NCBI RefSeq assembly: GCF_933775445.1
Contig: NC_065878.1
Coordinates: 13,713,395-13,777,394, forward strand
Origin: Argentina anserina
Lineage: Eukaryota > Streptophyta > Magnoliopsida > Rosales > Rosaceae
Reading direction: 5' to 3'
Length of the DNA: 64,000 nucleotides
A program made the translations under genes and the position numbers. Of the stretch, positions 1 to 11,399 are shown piece after piece. A model generated the notes under the pieces. It did not search any database. It saw nothing but the letters and a program-made list of their open reading frames with translations, and was not told the origin of the DNA. Each line of letters begins with the position of its first letter. The stretch's first letter is position 1.

Positions 1-465
1 TTCGACCAAAAAAAAAAGAAGCTCTCTTTCCAGTACCTCAACATGTGATCCCAAAAAGGACCAAACCAAGCGATTCCTCTGGAAAACGTATCAAATTATA
101 GGCCTCATCGAGGGACAATGGAGTTTGATATTGTGGCTTGATCTTGTTTGAGAAATGCCGGGACTATGAGAGTTGGATGTGAGCAAGGGTGAACCTTTAC
201 TTCAAAATGGTGTCGATTCGCAATAGCAAACGTCAAGGCTTTCAACCATCTGGTGCCGGTTTTCGAGACAACGATGTCGAAGTCCCTGACTCCCTGGCTT
301 GGAAATGCCTCCGGAAAGAGTGTGGGATTTGTGGCTTTTACTAATGTTGACGGGCACCAAAATCCTTGGTACCGAACTACCGATCCCGTTGAACGAATCG
401 TAATTACTCTATGGAGAAGGGAGTTCCTTACACATTACTGAGGTTTTCTTCTTCATCGGTAGTGC
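1..465 (-). pseudogene. Sulfotransferase pseudogene, truncated by window edge
   Basis: Seen: read on the minus strand, this stretch aligns by eye with the sulfotransferase gene at 27344-28360 and the pseudogene at 35134-36183. The match runs from the N-terminal Glu-rich region (near 458-436), through the FQG-W segment and the degraded P-loop region (near 290-240), to the WDH--YW-KES segment at 50-15. An internal deletion near position 160 joins the segment after the first third of the gene to the segment just after the 3'-phosphate loop, so the catalytic His and that loop are gone. A short duplication and several frameshifts lie near 300-280. The gene would continue left of position 1. Known: the family transfers sulfate from PAPS to small hydroxylated acceptors. 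Inferred: a dead copy in opposite orientation to the other two. Confidence 0.75.
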
Positions 466-815
466 TAGCTTGAGTCTAGACCTGATGAGAAACAACCGTG
501 TATAAATTGAATAAGCTACGTTGCCAAGCAAAGTTAGTTGTGGTTTAACAGATTATGTATACAGAAAGAACATAAGCTAAAAGTCAATACTATAAACCAG
601 TTGAACACTTGCAATATCAAGATGAAACGATGATAGTTTTAGGAAATCGTAAGAAAAATGAAATGAGAGCTCAATATCATTTGGTCTGGAAGCATTAGTC
701 CTCCCTGTGTTGGGAAGTTGGGAAGTCGAACACTGGGAGGTCGTGTTTTCGACTTACAAAACATACCCATTGTAGTATTTGAGATTTTTGTTTGATAACA
801 AAAAATGAAATAAGA
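466..815. other. Former upstream region of the sulfotransferase pseudogene
   Basis: AT-rich sequence between the pseudogene and the LINE target site. No coding capacity, repeat or RNA gene is visible. Confidence 0.4.
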
Positions 816-874
816 TAATTTGGGTAAATTTTTTTTTTTGAAAACAGAATACCGCTTTATTAAAACAAAAAACC

Positions 875-2444
875 TTAAGTAATAAGGTTACAATCTTTCC
901 AAAGGACATCCAGAATACAATCCGGAGGACTAGACCATACTTCCTGAATATCAGAATCAAAAGCCATTGCATCAAGTCTATGCGCAATAGCATTACACGT
1001 ACGAGGAGCAAACATGACCTTGACTTGCGGCATATGACGTAGCTCCATCCGAATGTCGTCAACAATATTGTCCAGAAGACTTAAGTTTCCTATACCCCCA
1101 TGTATATCTTGGACAATAGCAAGACAATCAGTTTCAATGCAGACATTTGACAATCCTCTTGCATGAATAAAATCAATCGCCTCCCTAATGGCCATTAACT
1201 CAACATGCTTAGCTGAGTTCACATGAGGAAGGCGACGGCTAAAAGCCTGTTGGAATGAACCAGCATCATCCCTCAAAATTCCCCCAATACCACCAAACCG
1301 CTCATCAGAAAGAAAAGCTCCATCAACATTGAGTTTTAGTGTGTTTGGAACCGGCTGCCAATGAGCCTTAGCTTGCTTCTGAACCTGCGTACCAGCCGTG
1401 TTTTGAGCCCTTTGAAATTCCTCTAACCAGGTTGTAGCCCCTAGAAAGATATCAGTGGCTGATTTGGTAACATTATCCCACAACATAGAATTTCTGTTTT
1501 TTCATAAAGTCCAAATTCCCATCAAAATTCTATCAAAGATCTTTGGATGTTGCATCGACTGTTCAAGTAACCACTCCTTAAAATCCAAATTAGGGAGGAG
1601 AGTACTATGAATATCAAAGGAGAGCTTAGAAAAAAAATCTTTGGCTACAGGGCACTTACAGAAGATATGGACCAAACTCTCCATCTAATGGTTACATAAC
1701 AAGCAGTTGGTAACTCCCTCATACCCTTTAGTTAAGAGACGTTCTTTAGTGGGAAAGAGATTTTGGCAAGCACGCCAAACACAAATCTGGACCTTGCCCG
1801 GTACTTTAGCTTTCCAGATGCTAGTCCAAAGACTGTGATAGGTATTACCAGAAGATGTAGAAGCTAGGAAATCACCCATCACATGTTCCCTAGCCACCCA
1901 GTACGCAGATTTCACAGAAAAGTTACCTCGTTTCTCTAGGCCCTTAGAATATATGGTTGCATAGGAGATGGAATACAAGCTTCAATGATTGAAGTATTCC
2001 AAGTCCTTGAAGGAGTAATAAGATCAACCACTTTGCTCACCAGGGGAACAACCGGCCTGCGACTAATATTCCTAGGGCAATTCGGAATCCAGTCATCATC
2101 CCAAATGTTAATATTGTTTCCATTGCCAATCCTCCACTTGACACCATCCTGCAAAAGAGGTTGACCAGCCATGATACTGCGCCAAGAGTAGGAAGGGGTA
2201 TCACCCAATTGCACCGCAAGAAACTCAGAATCTGGATAGTACCGAGCTTTATACAATCGAGCAACCAACGAATGAGGATTATGAATAAATCTCCATCCTT
2301 GCTTAGCAAGCATAGCCAAATTGTAAGCATACAGATTCTTGAAGCCCATACCACCCTCTGCTTTTGTAAGACAAAGTCCTTCCTAGCTACGCCAATGAAT
2401 CCTCTTTTTAACCTCTGAGTCGCCCCAAAAAAAAGAAGGCACAC
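875..2444 (-). pseudogene. LINE ORF2, zinc-binding region and RNase H (broken)
   Basis: The first part (about 2440-1500) carries the GGMGF-NL--YN-A-LAKQGWR block and a zf-RVT-like cysteine/histidine region, spread over several frames with stops near 1684 and 1500. The last part (1486-875) is an open RVT_3-type RNase H with the expected acidic and His residues: NVDGA, the Glu of VELMAIREA, the Asp of ETDC, and AHRLD near the end. In such LINEs RNase H removes the RNA template. Its intact frame suggests fairly recent insertion. Confidence 0.85.
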
Positions 2445-2577
2445 AGTTTATGGATATCATCACAAAGAGTTTTCGGCAGAAGATAACAATTCATAGTATA
2501 AACATGCATAGTTTGGGCTACCTCTTTTATAAGAATTGTCTTACCCGCACAACTGAGAATTTTAGCCTTCAAATTAA

Positions 2578-3807
2578 TTAGTTTTTGGAAATTCTCTCCT
2601 GCAAATACTGGAACTTATCAACTTTTGACCTGCCAACACGCAAAAGAAGGCCCAAATATAAATCGTGTTCCTCCACTACCTTCACCTGTAATGTATCTGC
2701 TAGGACTGCTTGAAGTGGCTCAGGAATATTTCGACTAAAAACAACAATGCTCTTAAAATAGTTAACCTTTTGACCAGAGGCGTGCTCATAGACAGTTAAG
2801 AAACTACGGATCATTTGACATTCCAAAATCGTAGCCGAACCAAACAAGAGACTATCATCCGCAAAGAATAAGTTCTGCAAAATAGGAGCAGTAGGACACA
2901 TATGTAGTCCTTGAAGGGTTCCTGACGAGATGGCTTGGGAGAGCAGAGCTGATAAACCTTCTGTACACAAAATAAATAAGTATGGAGAGAGTGGATCACC
3001 CTCGCGAATACCTCTAGTTGGAGTAATGATGCCCGTAGCCTCACCATTTACCAACATTGCATAAGTGACTGAACACACACAACTCATTACCATATTCACC
3101 CATTGTGCACTAAAACCCAGCTTAAGAAGCATAGCTTGTAAGAACGACCATTCCAATCGGTCCTAAGCTTTGGAGATGTCCAATTTCAAAGAAAAGAAGC
3201 CTTCCACTTGAGACTTCAAAGTATGCATAAAATGAGCTACCTCTGTAGCAATCAGGGTGTTATCAGATATAAGCCTCTCAGGAACATAGGCACTTTGCAC
3301 ATGCGTAATGATGTCCAGAAGCCGCTTCTTTAGCCTGTTTGCAATGCACTTTGAAATAATTCTGTATAAAACATTACATAAAGCAATAGGCCTGTAGTGA
3401 ACAGCTTTAGTGGGCTTTTTAATTTTTGGAATAAGGAAAATGTGGGTGAAATTAGTATCCCCCCACACCTCACCTTTGTCAAGGAAATTCCGAATAGCAC
3501 AACAAATATCAGAACCCACAATATACCAGTATTTCTGATAAAAGAAGGGTGACATACCATCAGGCCCCGAACTTTTGGAAGGGTGCATTTGAAATAGTGC
3601 AAACTTGATTTCCTCATCCGAATACGGGAGTAAAAGATCAGAGTTCATTTGTGACGAGACCTTCATGGGAGTAGCTCGAAACACCTCAAAAACTGCTTCC
3701 TCATCAGTACCCTTACAGTGGAAAACATTAGTGTAATAATCATATACTAAACTCTGAAGTTCCCGAAGGTCCGATCGCAGAACTCCATTTTTCCGTCTAT
3801 CAAACAA
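2578..3807 (-). pseudogene. LINE ORF2, reverse transcriptase domain (broken)
   Basis: RNA-dependent DNA polymerase of the LINE. Seen in order on the minus strand: SSGPDGM, a block with IPK and RPIALCNV-YRIISK, SAYVPERLISDN, a TAG stop at 3162-3160 just after LKLDISKA (the first catalytic Asp region), then GIREGDPLSPYLF and the catalytic FADD box. The frame stays the same across the stop, so this is a nonsense change and not a frameshift. The domain is otherwise complete. Confidence 0.9.
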
Positions 3808-3917
3808 GTAATCAAGTTGCGACTCCTACGATTTGAAGCTTTTCAGTGGAAGAACTCAGAATTTCTATCCCCATCCTTCAACCAAATGGCCCTTGACCTT
3901 TGCCGCCAATATTTTTC

Positions 3918-4933
3918 CTACTGTGTCAAAAGTTGACTTTGACGAACATGCAATGCTCGCTGTTCCTCATACTGTTGAGGACAATATGGAAGACTCATAA
4001 TGTTTTCTAGTTGCTCCCCAATAGTTTTGAGTTCAACCTTTATTTTATCAAATTCTGACTGATGCCACCGCATCAGGTCCTTCCCCATCTCACCAATATT
4101 TTGGCCAAGTTGCTGGAGCATGTTACCCGTAGTTGTCCTTGCCCAGTGACGTTGAATAATACCAGTGCAACGTTCATCCTCATGCCACATCTCCTCGAAC
4201 CTGAATCTTCTAACCACTCTACCTCTCACCTGGAGATCTTGGACCTGAATCAAGATGGGACAATGGTCCGAATCATTGGGAGCAAGGTGAGACATTGAAT
4301 ACCTGGAAGCTTGTTTCTCCAAGGGATTGAACGAAAGCATCGATCAAGCCTTTCTTTTGTGAATTTATTGGACCATGTGAATCTACTACCCCTAAAACCC
4401 ATATATGACAAACCACATTCAACCATAGCCCCACGAAAGGCCTGCATCGGCGCCAAAGCCCTCGGTCGACCCCCAAATTTGTCGGCTTGACACATAATTT
4501 CATTAAAATCCCCTCCCATGAGCCAAGGGAGATCACACTGCTCCAATCCCAACTGCCGAACTAATTGCCATGTTCGCCATCTCTCTTCCCGTATAGCCCA
4601 ACCATAAACACCGGTGAATCTGACTCGAGACTGCTCCCCAGCTTCACATATTTCAACATCAATATGATGAGCCGATTTAGTTCGGGGAAAGATAGAGACA
4701 TCTTGACTCCACAATAGTGCCACCCCTTGAGAGTCACGCGCAGACGGAAAGCAAATATTTCCAGCAAAACCTAACTGGGTAGTGAGGTCATCAATGTGGT
4801 TTTGTTGGGCTATAGTTTCTGAGAGAAACACCAAGAAGGGTTTCCGCTGTTGAACGAGATTCATGAGAGCTCGCTGCTTTTCATGACAAACAATTCCCCT
4901 ACAATTCCATATGATAATGTTTCCATGCTTCAT
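3918..4933 (-). pseudogene. LINE ORF2, endonuclease domain (broken)
   Basis: Apurinic/apyrimidinic-type endonuclease that nicks target DNA to start LINE insertion. The frame starting at 4933 shows the IIIWNCRG start, a SET motif, GDFNEI, a TWSN motif and RLDR. The SDHCPI motif with the catalytic Asp-His is in a second frame (4340-3918), so a frameshift lies near 4290-4330. After 3918 a stop is followed by the conserved WLKDGDRNSEFFH block near 3860-3830, which leads into the reverse transcriptase. Confidence 0.88.
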
Positions 4934-5062
4934 GGCGCTGCCACTAGGCTAATAGAGAGCTATTCGTGGATAGCAAAATAGAGGCGGAGCAGGGCAATCA
5001 GCACAGCGGCGCTGAAAACCCTAGCAGCATAGAAAATTGCCTAAGTCTCTAATTTGGGTAAA

Positions 5063-5698
5063 ATTTGTTGACGAAGGAACTAGGAAACCGGCAATAACTA
5101 CTGGTAAAAGATGAGATGAATAAGTTGCCTATGACTTATTCAAAGGCCATTTCTAGTCCTACGTACACGTACACTGATAAAGTCAAACGGGTCATGACTC
5201 ATGAGGCTGTTACTCGACCGTTGCGGCAGCTCTTTCTAAGACTCTACCCTGAAGCTTCCTAGCCATTCCCCAAAAACCCTGCAGTTTCCTAGCCGTTACC
5301 GAATTACCATATTAAAACCCTGAAGATTCCTATCATCTTCTTCTACTTGTTAATGGTCAATTTTCATGTTCTAGGTTCAAGGCATAGTTTACTCTTCAAT
5401 CTTTGTCAATTTTCTTGCGACTAGTACTTAATTTTTAAGTCCCAGGTTAGGCACAGTTAATTTATCCTTCGTTTACTAGTAGTACCTCATAGACTTGTTC
5501 TAACCGCTACCGATTAAAATTCGAAATCGAACAGATTAAGTGAACAACCACAACAATCCTTATATCCAGGAATTTAACAGCGAATAGATTTGTTTATTAT
5601 AAAAGAATGAATTAAATTGTTGGAGACAATTGAATCTGATCATGTACAAAACTGTAATCAAGTTCTTGATTGAACAATTCGTAACGAGGACCCAACAA
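5063..5698. other. 3' flank of first BAP-like gene
   Basis: No gene seen. Stretches near 5130-5290 (a short block reading gttactcgac and nearby words) resemble the 3' flank of the second BAP-like gene near 9640-9760, as expected if the genes arose by duplication with their flanks. Confidence 0.4.
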
Positions 5699-6244
5699 TC
5701 AATATTGAACACGAGAATAGGCTGAATAGCTATTCCAATTCACCGGAACCCCAAGTACGACGCCGCTGTTGTCCACCGTAGGATACAACTTGCTCTGCGA
5801 CGACGTCGTAGCGCAACCACTCGACAGCTTCCTCTCGTACGTCGACTCCACACCTTCCTTCACCTTCATCCTCACCGAGATATTCAAAATCCCATTCCTC
5901 ACACCTCTCTCATCCCTTAACCTATAACTCAGAAAATGCAAGTAGGTCTCAGGCACCCACCCGCCGGTGAAATCCGTCACCGGAATAACCGCCGATCCGA
6001 TCGTCCTCGCCCCGTTCTGGCATTGCACTTCCACTATCAGATTCCTAGCCTGCACAGGAAGCTGGACCGCTATCTTCTCATTCCATCTCGGCCCTCCGCC
6101 TTCGCTGTCAGTCTCCGCCGTGCGGTACCACTTGGAGGTGGCGTCGGTCCGGACGGTGACGAAGGAGTTTTTCTTGAAGGGTTTGCGGTTGAACTGAAGG
6201 TTCTCTGCAGAAAGAACGGTGATCTCTATGCATCGAGTTGCCAT
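5699..6244 (-). CDS. BON1-associated protein (BAP)-like C2-domain protein, copy 1
   Basis: Small intronless C2 protein of 181 aa. The start is the Met at 6244: the in-frame Met 13 codons upstream is not supported by the paralogue, which begins at the equivalent residue. Seen: a C2 domain over about residues 5-130, beginning with EITVLSAENL and including the WNEK strand and the FLSYRLRDERGVRNGI-N-SV signature. The C-terminal tail ends in GVPVNWNSY. Known: Arabidopsis BAP1/BAP2 share the FLSYRLRDE signature and the TGVPV tail; they are membrane-associated C2 proteins that partner BON1 copine and restrain cell death. Classical Ca-binding Asp residues are largely absent, so Ca-independent binding is inferred. 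It is a tandem paralogue of the gene at 9957-10514. It could also be called SRC2-like. Confidence 0.85.
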   Translation of the reverse strand: MATRCIEITVLSAENLQFNRKPFKKNSFVTVRTDATSKWYRTAETDSEGGGPRWNEKIAVQLPVQARNLIVEVQCQNGARTIGSAVIPVTDFTGGWVPETYLHFLSYRLRDERGVRNGILNISVRMKVKEGVESTYERKLSSGCATTSSQSKLYPTVDNSGVVLGVPVNWNSYSAYSRVQY

Positions 6245-6350
6245 GGACGTCGTGTGTAAAAATGAAAGCGCACACGTAATCAATATGCTGGAAACTGCTT
6301 AGAGTTCTATGGGGAATATTTGTTGGGATGCTAAAGAGGGTTGGGGAGGC

Positions 6351-6360
6351 GTATATAAAG
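6351..6360 (-). promoter_or_regulatory. Candidate TATA box of BAP-like copy 1
   Basis: The minus strand reads ctttatatac about 110 bp upstream of the start codon at 6244, a normal plant spacing allowing for a short 5' UTR. Confidence 0.45.
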
Positions 6361-6920
6361 TGAGGAAATAGGAAGATGGAGAGAAGGAAGATAGAAATAG
6401 CGAGGGGATTTCTGTTGCGCAGTTTTGCCGAAGAAGCTAGGAATATATGGGGATAAATCCATCTCCGTTTTCTTGGGTTGACCTCTGGGTCTGACCGGAT
6501 TGTTGATAGAGACGTGGAAATGTATTTCAAGGAAAATTGAAAATTAAGTAGTTTAAATTAATTAAAAACTCATTTTTTATATTTTTTATATAAATTAGGA
6601 CATAATCTCAAACACAAAGAATAATTAAAACAAAACTGATTAATTAATTAATGAAAAAATATCCAAAATATTTTTATTTTCGTAAAAATGACTAAATGTC
6701 ACTCTTAGATTTGACAAATTTCTCTCTCCTCATTTTTTAGTTTTGTTTTTCAGGAAAATTTAAGTTTTCCGGCCAAATCACCGGGAATTTAAAGGTGAGC
6801 TAATATATAAAGTTGTTCATTATGTTATGGGCTTTCATTTAGGTTTCATTGCATATGTTTTGAGAAATTTTGAAATTTTGAATTTTGCTCACAAAAAATC
6901 ACAGTAATAGTAAGTTTCTC

Positions 6921-7245
6921 AGTGAATAGTAGCAGCTAGATTTATAGTCGACAATAGCAGATACCTTCTAAGTCGACAGTAGCAGGTACATTTGAAGTCG
7001 ACAGCAGCATGTACTTTCCAAGTCGACAGTAGCAGGTACCTTTCAAGTTGACAGTATCATGTACCTTCATAGTTGATAATAACATGTACCTTCCAAGTTG
7101 ACAGTAGCAGGTGTATTCCAAGTCGACAGTAGCAGTTAGTTTTTAACTCGACAATAACAGTTAATTTTATAGTCGATAATAACAGTTAGTTTATATAATC
7201 AACAGTAGTATATAACATCTCAATTGATAGTAGCAAACATTATGG
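6921..7245. repeat. 25-bp minisatellite, about 13 copies
   Basis: Tandem units of exactly 25 bp from 6946 to about 7195 (agtcgacagtagcaggtacc plus five bases), with degenerate half-copies on both sides. Units vary at the GTCGAC core and in the last ten bases. It lies 0.7 kb upstream of BAP-like copy 1. The 6361-6920 stretch before it is AT-rich with no gene. Confidence 0.93.
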
Positions 7246-8312
7246 GTCAAAGAGGAGTAAAAGTAAATAATTTTATGACATATGACAACTTGCCATCATT
7301 TGATCTTTATTTGTAAATTTTAATCCTTATTTGCTTTATCAAATTAAATAATGAGTTATTTGTAACCTAAATTATTATCTAATATTTTGAGTAGTTTGTT
7401 AAAATTAAAACGTGCTTCTATAACCCGATATTGTAAAACTCGTTATCCGTATTCTGATTAGATGAAGAGCTAGACAAAATGACTAGTATTTGCTTTACCC
7501 TTCAGACAGAATGACTAGTATTGCTTTACGAAATTGATGACTAACTGGCGTGCGACAGTGATCTCTGTTTATTTCAAACACTAGACTGACTAGAGATTTT
7601 TTTTCTATTTTGTTTTAGGGCTCTCAAGAGCGGTACAGAATTTATTATGATAAGGTCGGCACTATCATAATGCCAGAATATAGTTATTACTTGAGGAGAC
7701 GGAGGAGTGTGTCCGGTGAATTGGGTTTCAAACCCCCCGAGGTCAAAAATTCTAGCCCTCTCGTTGAGGACTGTTTTGTTTTCTTAGTAGTCTATACTCT
7801 TTCGACTGTTTTTATTTTCTTAAAAAAAAAAAACAGTTTCCATTACAGGCCCAAAAAGCTATACACATACTAAATTGTCCTAAAACATTAAATAATAATC
7901 TAAGACACTCGGTACTGTAATTTACGATAAGTAACTCTTATTATAAAATGAGTACACAAAAATTTATAACTACCGAGAATAAATCGAGTATTCCAATAAA
8001 ACCCCTGTAAAAGATACCACACATCGCCTAAAGATTTCAATTGGTGTACGGTACATAGTATCAAACTCTGACGGTAGGAATTTAAACCATAAACCTATAC
8101 TCTTTCAACTATTCTATTTGAGGAGTTGTATTTCTGTCTTTTAGTTTATTCATGTTCCTTCTGTTTGCTTTGTTTCCCCTTGTGGTGTTTCTTCAATGAA
8201 ATTAATTATCACTACCAAAAAAAGAAAAGAGGAGATAAAATAGATTGTACAGTACTAGCAAATATGATCGACTCGATTAATTTACTATGTCAATTTATAA
8301 CTAGATTATCTA
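7246..8312. other. Intergenic spacer with a duplicated block
   Basis: No gene seen. A block at about 7440-7560 (containing gagctagacaaaatgactag and actggcgtgcg) recurs at about 11400-11540 upstream of the next BAP-like copy, which shows that the spacer was duplicated with the gene. Confidence 0.5.
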
Positions 8313-8748
8313 AGAGCATCTCTAACAGTTTCTCCATATTTTCTCCAAAATAGAGAAACAAACTTCAAAATCTCCAAAACTATTATGCTCAAACTCCAAC
8401 AACTTCTTTATTTGCAGATTTTTACATTTATTACTTCAATTAAATATTATATTTTCTTATTTATCATAATCATAATATATTTCATAATTTCATATTTTTG
8501 ACTTAAAATATTTATTGTAGATTTTATTGATTGGAATCTAAATTTGAGTTGTTAAAAAAAGTGCAAGTATTTAATATTTGGTTATGCAAAATTTTTGCAA
8601 ATGCTGCAAATTTGGAGAATCAACTATTCTTTTTTATCAATTTCTCTATTTTGGAGAATGAGATTGAGAAACTGTTGGAGTTTAAAATGTGAATTTTTTC
8701 TCCAAATCTTCATTTTTCTTCAAAATGCATAATTTGTTGGAGATGCTA
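8313..8748. mobile_element. Foldback MITE-like element
   Basis: The ends are inverted repeats: agcatctctaacagtttctcc at the left (from 8315) and a right end reading agcatctccaacaaa on the minus strand (8748 back to about 8733). Inner repeats also pair: ctccaaaatagag near 8343 with ctctattttggag near 8643. The interior is AT-rich and has no ORF. No convincing TSD was found, so the superfamily is open. Confidence 0.7.
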
Positions 8749-9956
8749 TAACATTGTTCCTATGTTCGTCTTGTATATTGCTAATTTCTCTAGATGAGAA
8801 AGAGTTGTATGTGGTGTGTGCCTAAATTCCTAGTAGTCAAGTCTCATTTCCCCCGCTTTGGTTCTACAAAAGTTTGCATTGTAAATTTGAAAACCTCTGG
8901 TCTTAATTAAAACCCTCTTGGAAATTAAATGAGTATATCATATATCAATCCAATGTTCAATCCCCTCAGAAGCCACAGTATTTGACCATCCTCATTCGAA
9001 TATCCAAGGGCCTTGTATCACAGAAAACCTTTGCACACCGGAATTAGATCGGGAAACACATAGGATCTCAAAACTTGGGAATGAACGCCACAAAAAGAAC
9101 AGGCAACAAGCACATTTGTTTTATAGTGATTAAGAACCCACATTTATAGTGATATGTGAGATCTTTTTGGATCGACCGCACTATTAAAGGCCACAAAACA
9201 ATTGTGGCTATTGTCATTTTTTGTTTTTGTGCAAAAAAAACCGGGCTCGCAATTCGTGTAGACGACGACGTGTTGGCGTGTTGATCTTGTTGGACAACTC
9301 TTTGACGATGTCAACTACTCAGCCTGATGAAGTTGGATATTGATTTCCTGGAACTTCCGCTCACAACGAGATAATTAATTATCTCGGTCTCGAGTTACAT
9401 CTGCACTCATGCGTCAGCTTATTCATTTGCGTCACGCACCTGGTTTATGAATTCAAACGTCTCCGCATTTCTCCTCTCTATTTCCACAAGAGAAACTTGA
9501 TGTAAATCAGGTTTTTATTATTTAAATATATTAAAGTCCCAAATAATTAACAAATCATAAAAGGAGTGTAAATGTGTAAAACAAATCACATAAATTTACA
9601 AAAAAAAGTACGGTAAATATATGCAGCAATATTCAACAAAAATGAGTAAGCCATTTGGCTGTTGTTACTCGATCATTGTTGCACTTCGTCACTTTCGATG
9701 ACTTAAACGTATCAATCAATCACCTTAAACTCTTGAAGTTTCTTATCATCTTCATCTTCATCATCATACGTACACATATAATTAGGTCGAGTGTGATTTT
9801 TTCCTTTATTATACCTAATTAGGTCGAGTAATCAAATTAGCTCATTTAGCTGGCATAAGCTTATACCGATGCCTGCAATAGAAATAAACCAATTTGTTAC
9901 ATGTAAAATTGTGAAAACATTTTCGTGATCGTGGACCCTGGCCCCTATGACAATGA
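8749..9956. other. Spacer downstream of BAP-like copy 2
   Basis: No gene seen. Sequence at about 9290-9480 (ggacaactctttgacgatgtcaact, then words around cgtcagctta) recurs at about 11610-11800 below the remnant copy, and weakly near 12640, giving the extent of the tandem duplication. Confidence 0.5.
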
Positions 9957-10514
9957 CTAATATTGAATTCGAGGATAACTATTCCAATTCACCGGAACCC
10001 CAGTTGCGACGCCACTGTTATCCCCAGCCGGATATATCAAGGTGGTATGTGACGATGACGTAGCACACCCACTGTTAAACCTCTTCCCGTAAGTCGATGC
10101 CACACCTTCCGGCACCTTTATCCTCACTGAAATATTCACAATCCCATTCCTCACACCTCTTTCATCCCTTAGCCTGTAACTAAGAAAATGCAAGTAGTTC
10201 TCAGGCACCCATCCACCGATGAAATCCGACACTGGAATGCTCGCCGCTCCGATGGTTCTCGCACCATTCTTGCTATGTACTTCCACTATCAGATTCCTGG
10301 CCTGAGATGGAAGCTCAATCACGAGCTTTTCGTTCCACCTATGACCGCCGCCTTCACAGTCCGTCTCCGCCGTCCGGTACAACCGCGTCGCGGAGATGGG
10401 AGCGTCGTTCCGGATAGTGACACAGGAGTTTCTTTTGAAGGGTTTTCGGTTTGCTTCTAGGTTTTCTGCAGAGAGAACAGTGATTTCTACCAATCGGGAC
10501 GAGCTTTCTGCCAT
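9957..10514 (-). CDS. BON1-associated protein (BAP)-like C2-domain protein, copy 2
   Basis: Intronless, 185 aa, and highly similar to copy 1 through its whole length. Seen: the C2 domain begins at about residue 8 (VEITVLSAENL), followed by YRTAETD-EGG--RWNEK, GWVPENYLHFLSYRLRDERG and a tail ending in ATGVPVNWNSY. The start Met at 10514 directly precedes AESSSRLVEI, and no earlier in-frame Met is plausible. Four extra residues near position 43 account for the length difference from copy 1. Known family role: membrane-associated C2 proteins that act with copines in damping defence and cell death. A foldback transposon sits about 50 bp above the TATA box (10677-11086), so its upstream control may differ from copy 1. 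An alternative name is SRC2-like. Confidence 0.86.
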   Translation of the reverse strand: MAESSSRLVEITVLSAENLEANRKPFKRNSCVTIRNDAPISATRLYRTAETDCEGGGHRWNEKLVIELPSQARNLIVEVHSKNGARTIGAASIPVSDFIGGWVPENYLHFLSYRLRDERGVRNGIVNISVRIKVPEGVASTYGKRFNSGCATSSSHTTLIYPAGDNSGVATGVPVNWNSYPRIQY

Positions 10515-10606
10515 TACATGTACGTGAAAATAGACTATTTACCGAATTTTCTGTTAAAAAGGCTGGTTAATAGGGAACTTACTTATGAATTCAGGAGGCA
10601 CATCGA

Positions 10607-10620
10607 TCATATATATATAG
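10607..10620 (-). promoter_or_regulatory. TATA box of BAP-like copy 2
   Basis: The minus strand reads cctatatatatatg about 95-105 bp upstream of the ATG at 10514. Confidence 0.6.
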
Positions 10621-10676
10621 GCCGGGATGAGAGAGATCAACGTGTTCAATTTTATATTTTTTTTATATGAACGAAT

Positions 10677-11086
10677 GGGAAAAACTTGCGTACAAACTAG
10701 TATGTACGCGTGCGTCCGAACTTTCATTTATTTACACACTTTGGGAATATAAATACATGATTTCAAACGTTCAAAAGTTTAGTTTATTACTAAAGATCAT
10801 GTTTGCAAAAAATTGATATAAACAAAAATCGTCTTCATAGTCGATTGCATCAAACAAATTGACGGTTGATCATGAGACTACTAACTTTCACCATAACCGT
10901 TCATTTGTTTGATGCAATCGACAAAGCAAACGATTTTTGTTTATGTTGATCTTTTATAGAAATGATCTTTAGTAATAAACTAAACTTTGGAACGGTTGAA
11001 ATCATGTATTTATATTCCCAAAGTGTGCAAATAAATGAAAGTTCGGACGCACGCGTACATACTAGTTTGTACGCAAGTTTTTCCCC
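10677..11086. mobile_element. Long foldback transposon with near-perfect arms
   Basis: Seen: the left arm starts gggaaaaacttgcgtacaaa and the right arm is its reverse complement, ending just before 11087. The arms pair for almost 200 bp each around a short loop near 10885. The direct repeat gaacgaat lies at 10669-10676 and 11087-11094, an 8-bp TSD. The right end has one more C than the left has G. Known: 8-bp TSDs suit hAT elements, whereas 9-bp would suit Mutator. There is no transposase, so it is non-autonomous. Transcripts would form a hairpin and could feed small-RNA production. Confidence 0.9.
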
Positions 11087-11399
11087 GAACGAATTCAATT
11101 TTATAAGTTGGAAGGTTTAAAGTGTATTAGAAATTGTAACCAAACATCATGGAAGCTTCTACTAGGCATGCATTGGGGGCATAATTCTATTAAAGATTGA
11201 TTGACCATACACTTCATTTCGGTTTATTGGCAAAGGATAACTTAAAAAGATCTTTTGAAACTGGGACGATACTGTCATTGAAGCCTAGTGAGAGCATTAA
11301 TTATTGTGGAGAGAATGTGCAAATATTTGTAGGTAGGCATTTTAATCTGGAAATCATCCATCTTGTTCACGCTTCCTTAATTTAAGTATTTTACTGGTT

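Larger units (their letters stand above)
829..5049 (-). mobile_element. LINE (L1-type non-LTR retrotransposon) with TSD
   Basis: Seen: a 13-bp direct repeat, taatttgggtaaa, flanks the element at 816-828 and 5050-5062. On the minus strand the element begins with a short leader, then an endonuclease (start 4933), reverse transcriptase, zinc-binding RT-associated region and RNase H, and ends at an AATAAA-like signal and an A-run (T-run at 829-839 on the plus strand). Known: this domain order and the A-tail are typical of plant L1-type LINEs made by target-primed reverse transcription. Odd: no ORF1 (gag-like) protein precedes the endonuclease. The copy is either 5'-truncated or from a single-ORF lineage. 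ORF2 has at least one frameshift and several stops, so it is not autonomous. Confidence 0.93.

Noticed and set aside
253..441. Plus-strand 62-codon ORF
   Set aside because: It is antisense to the sulfotransferase pseudogene and has no features of its own.
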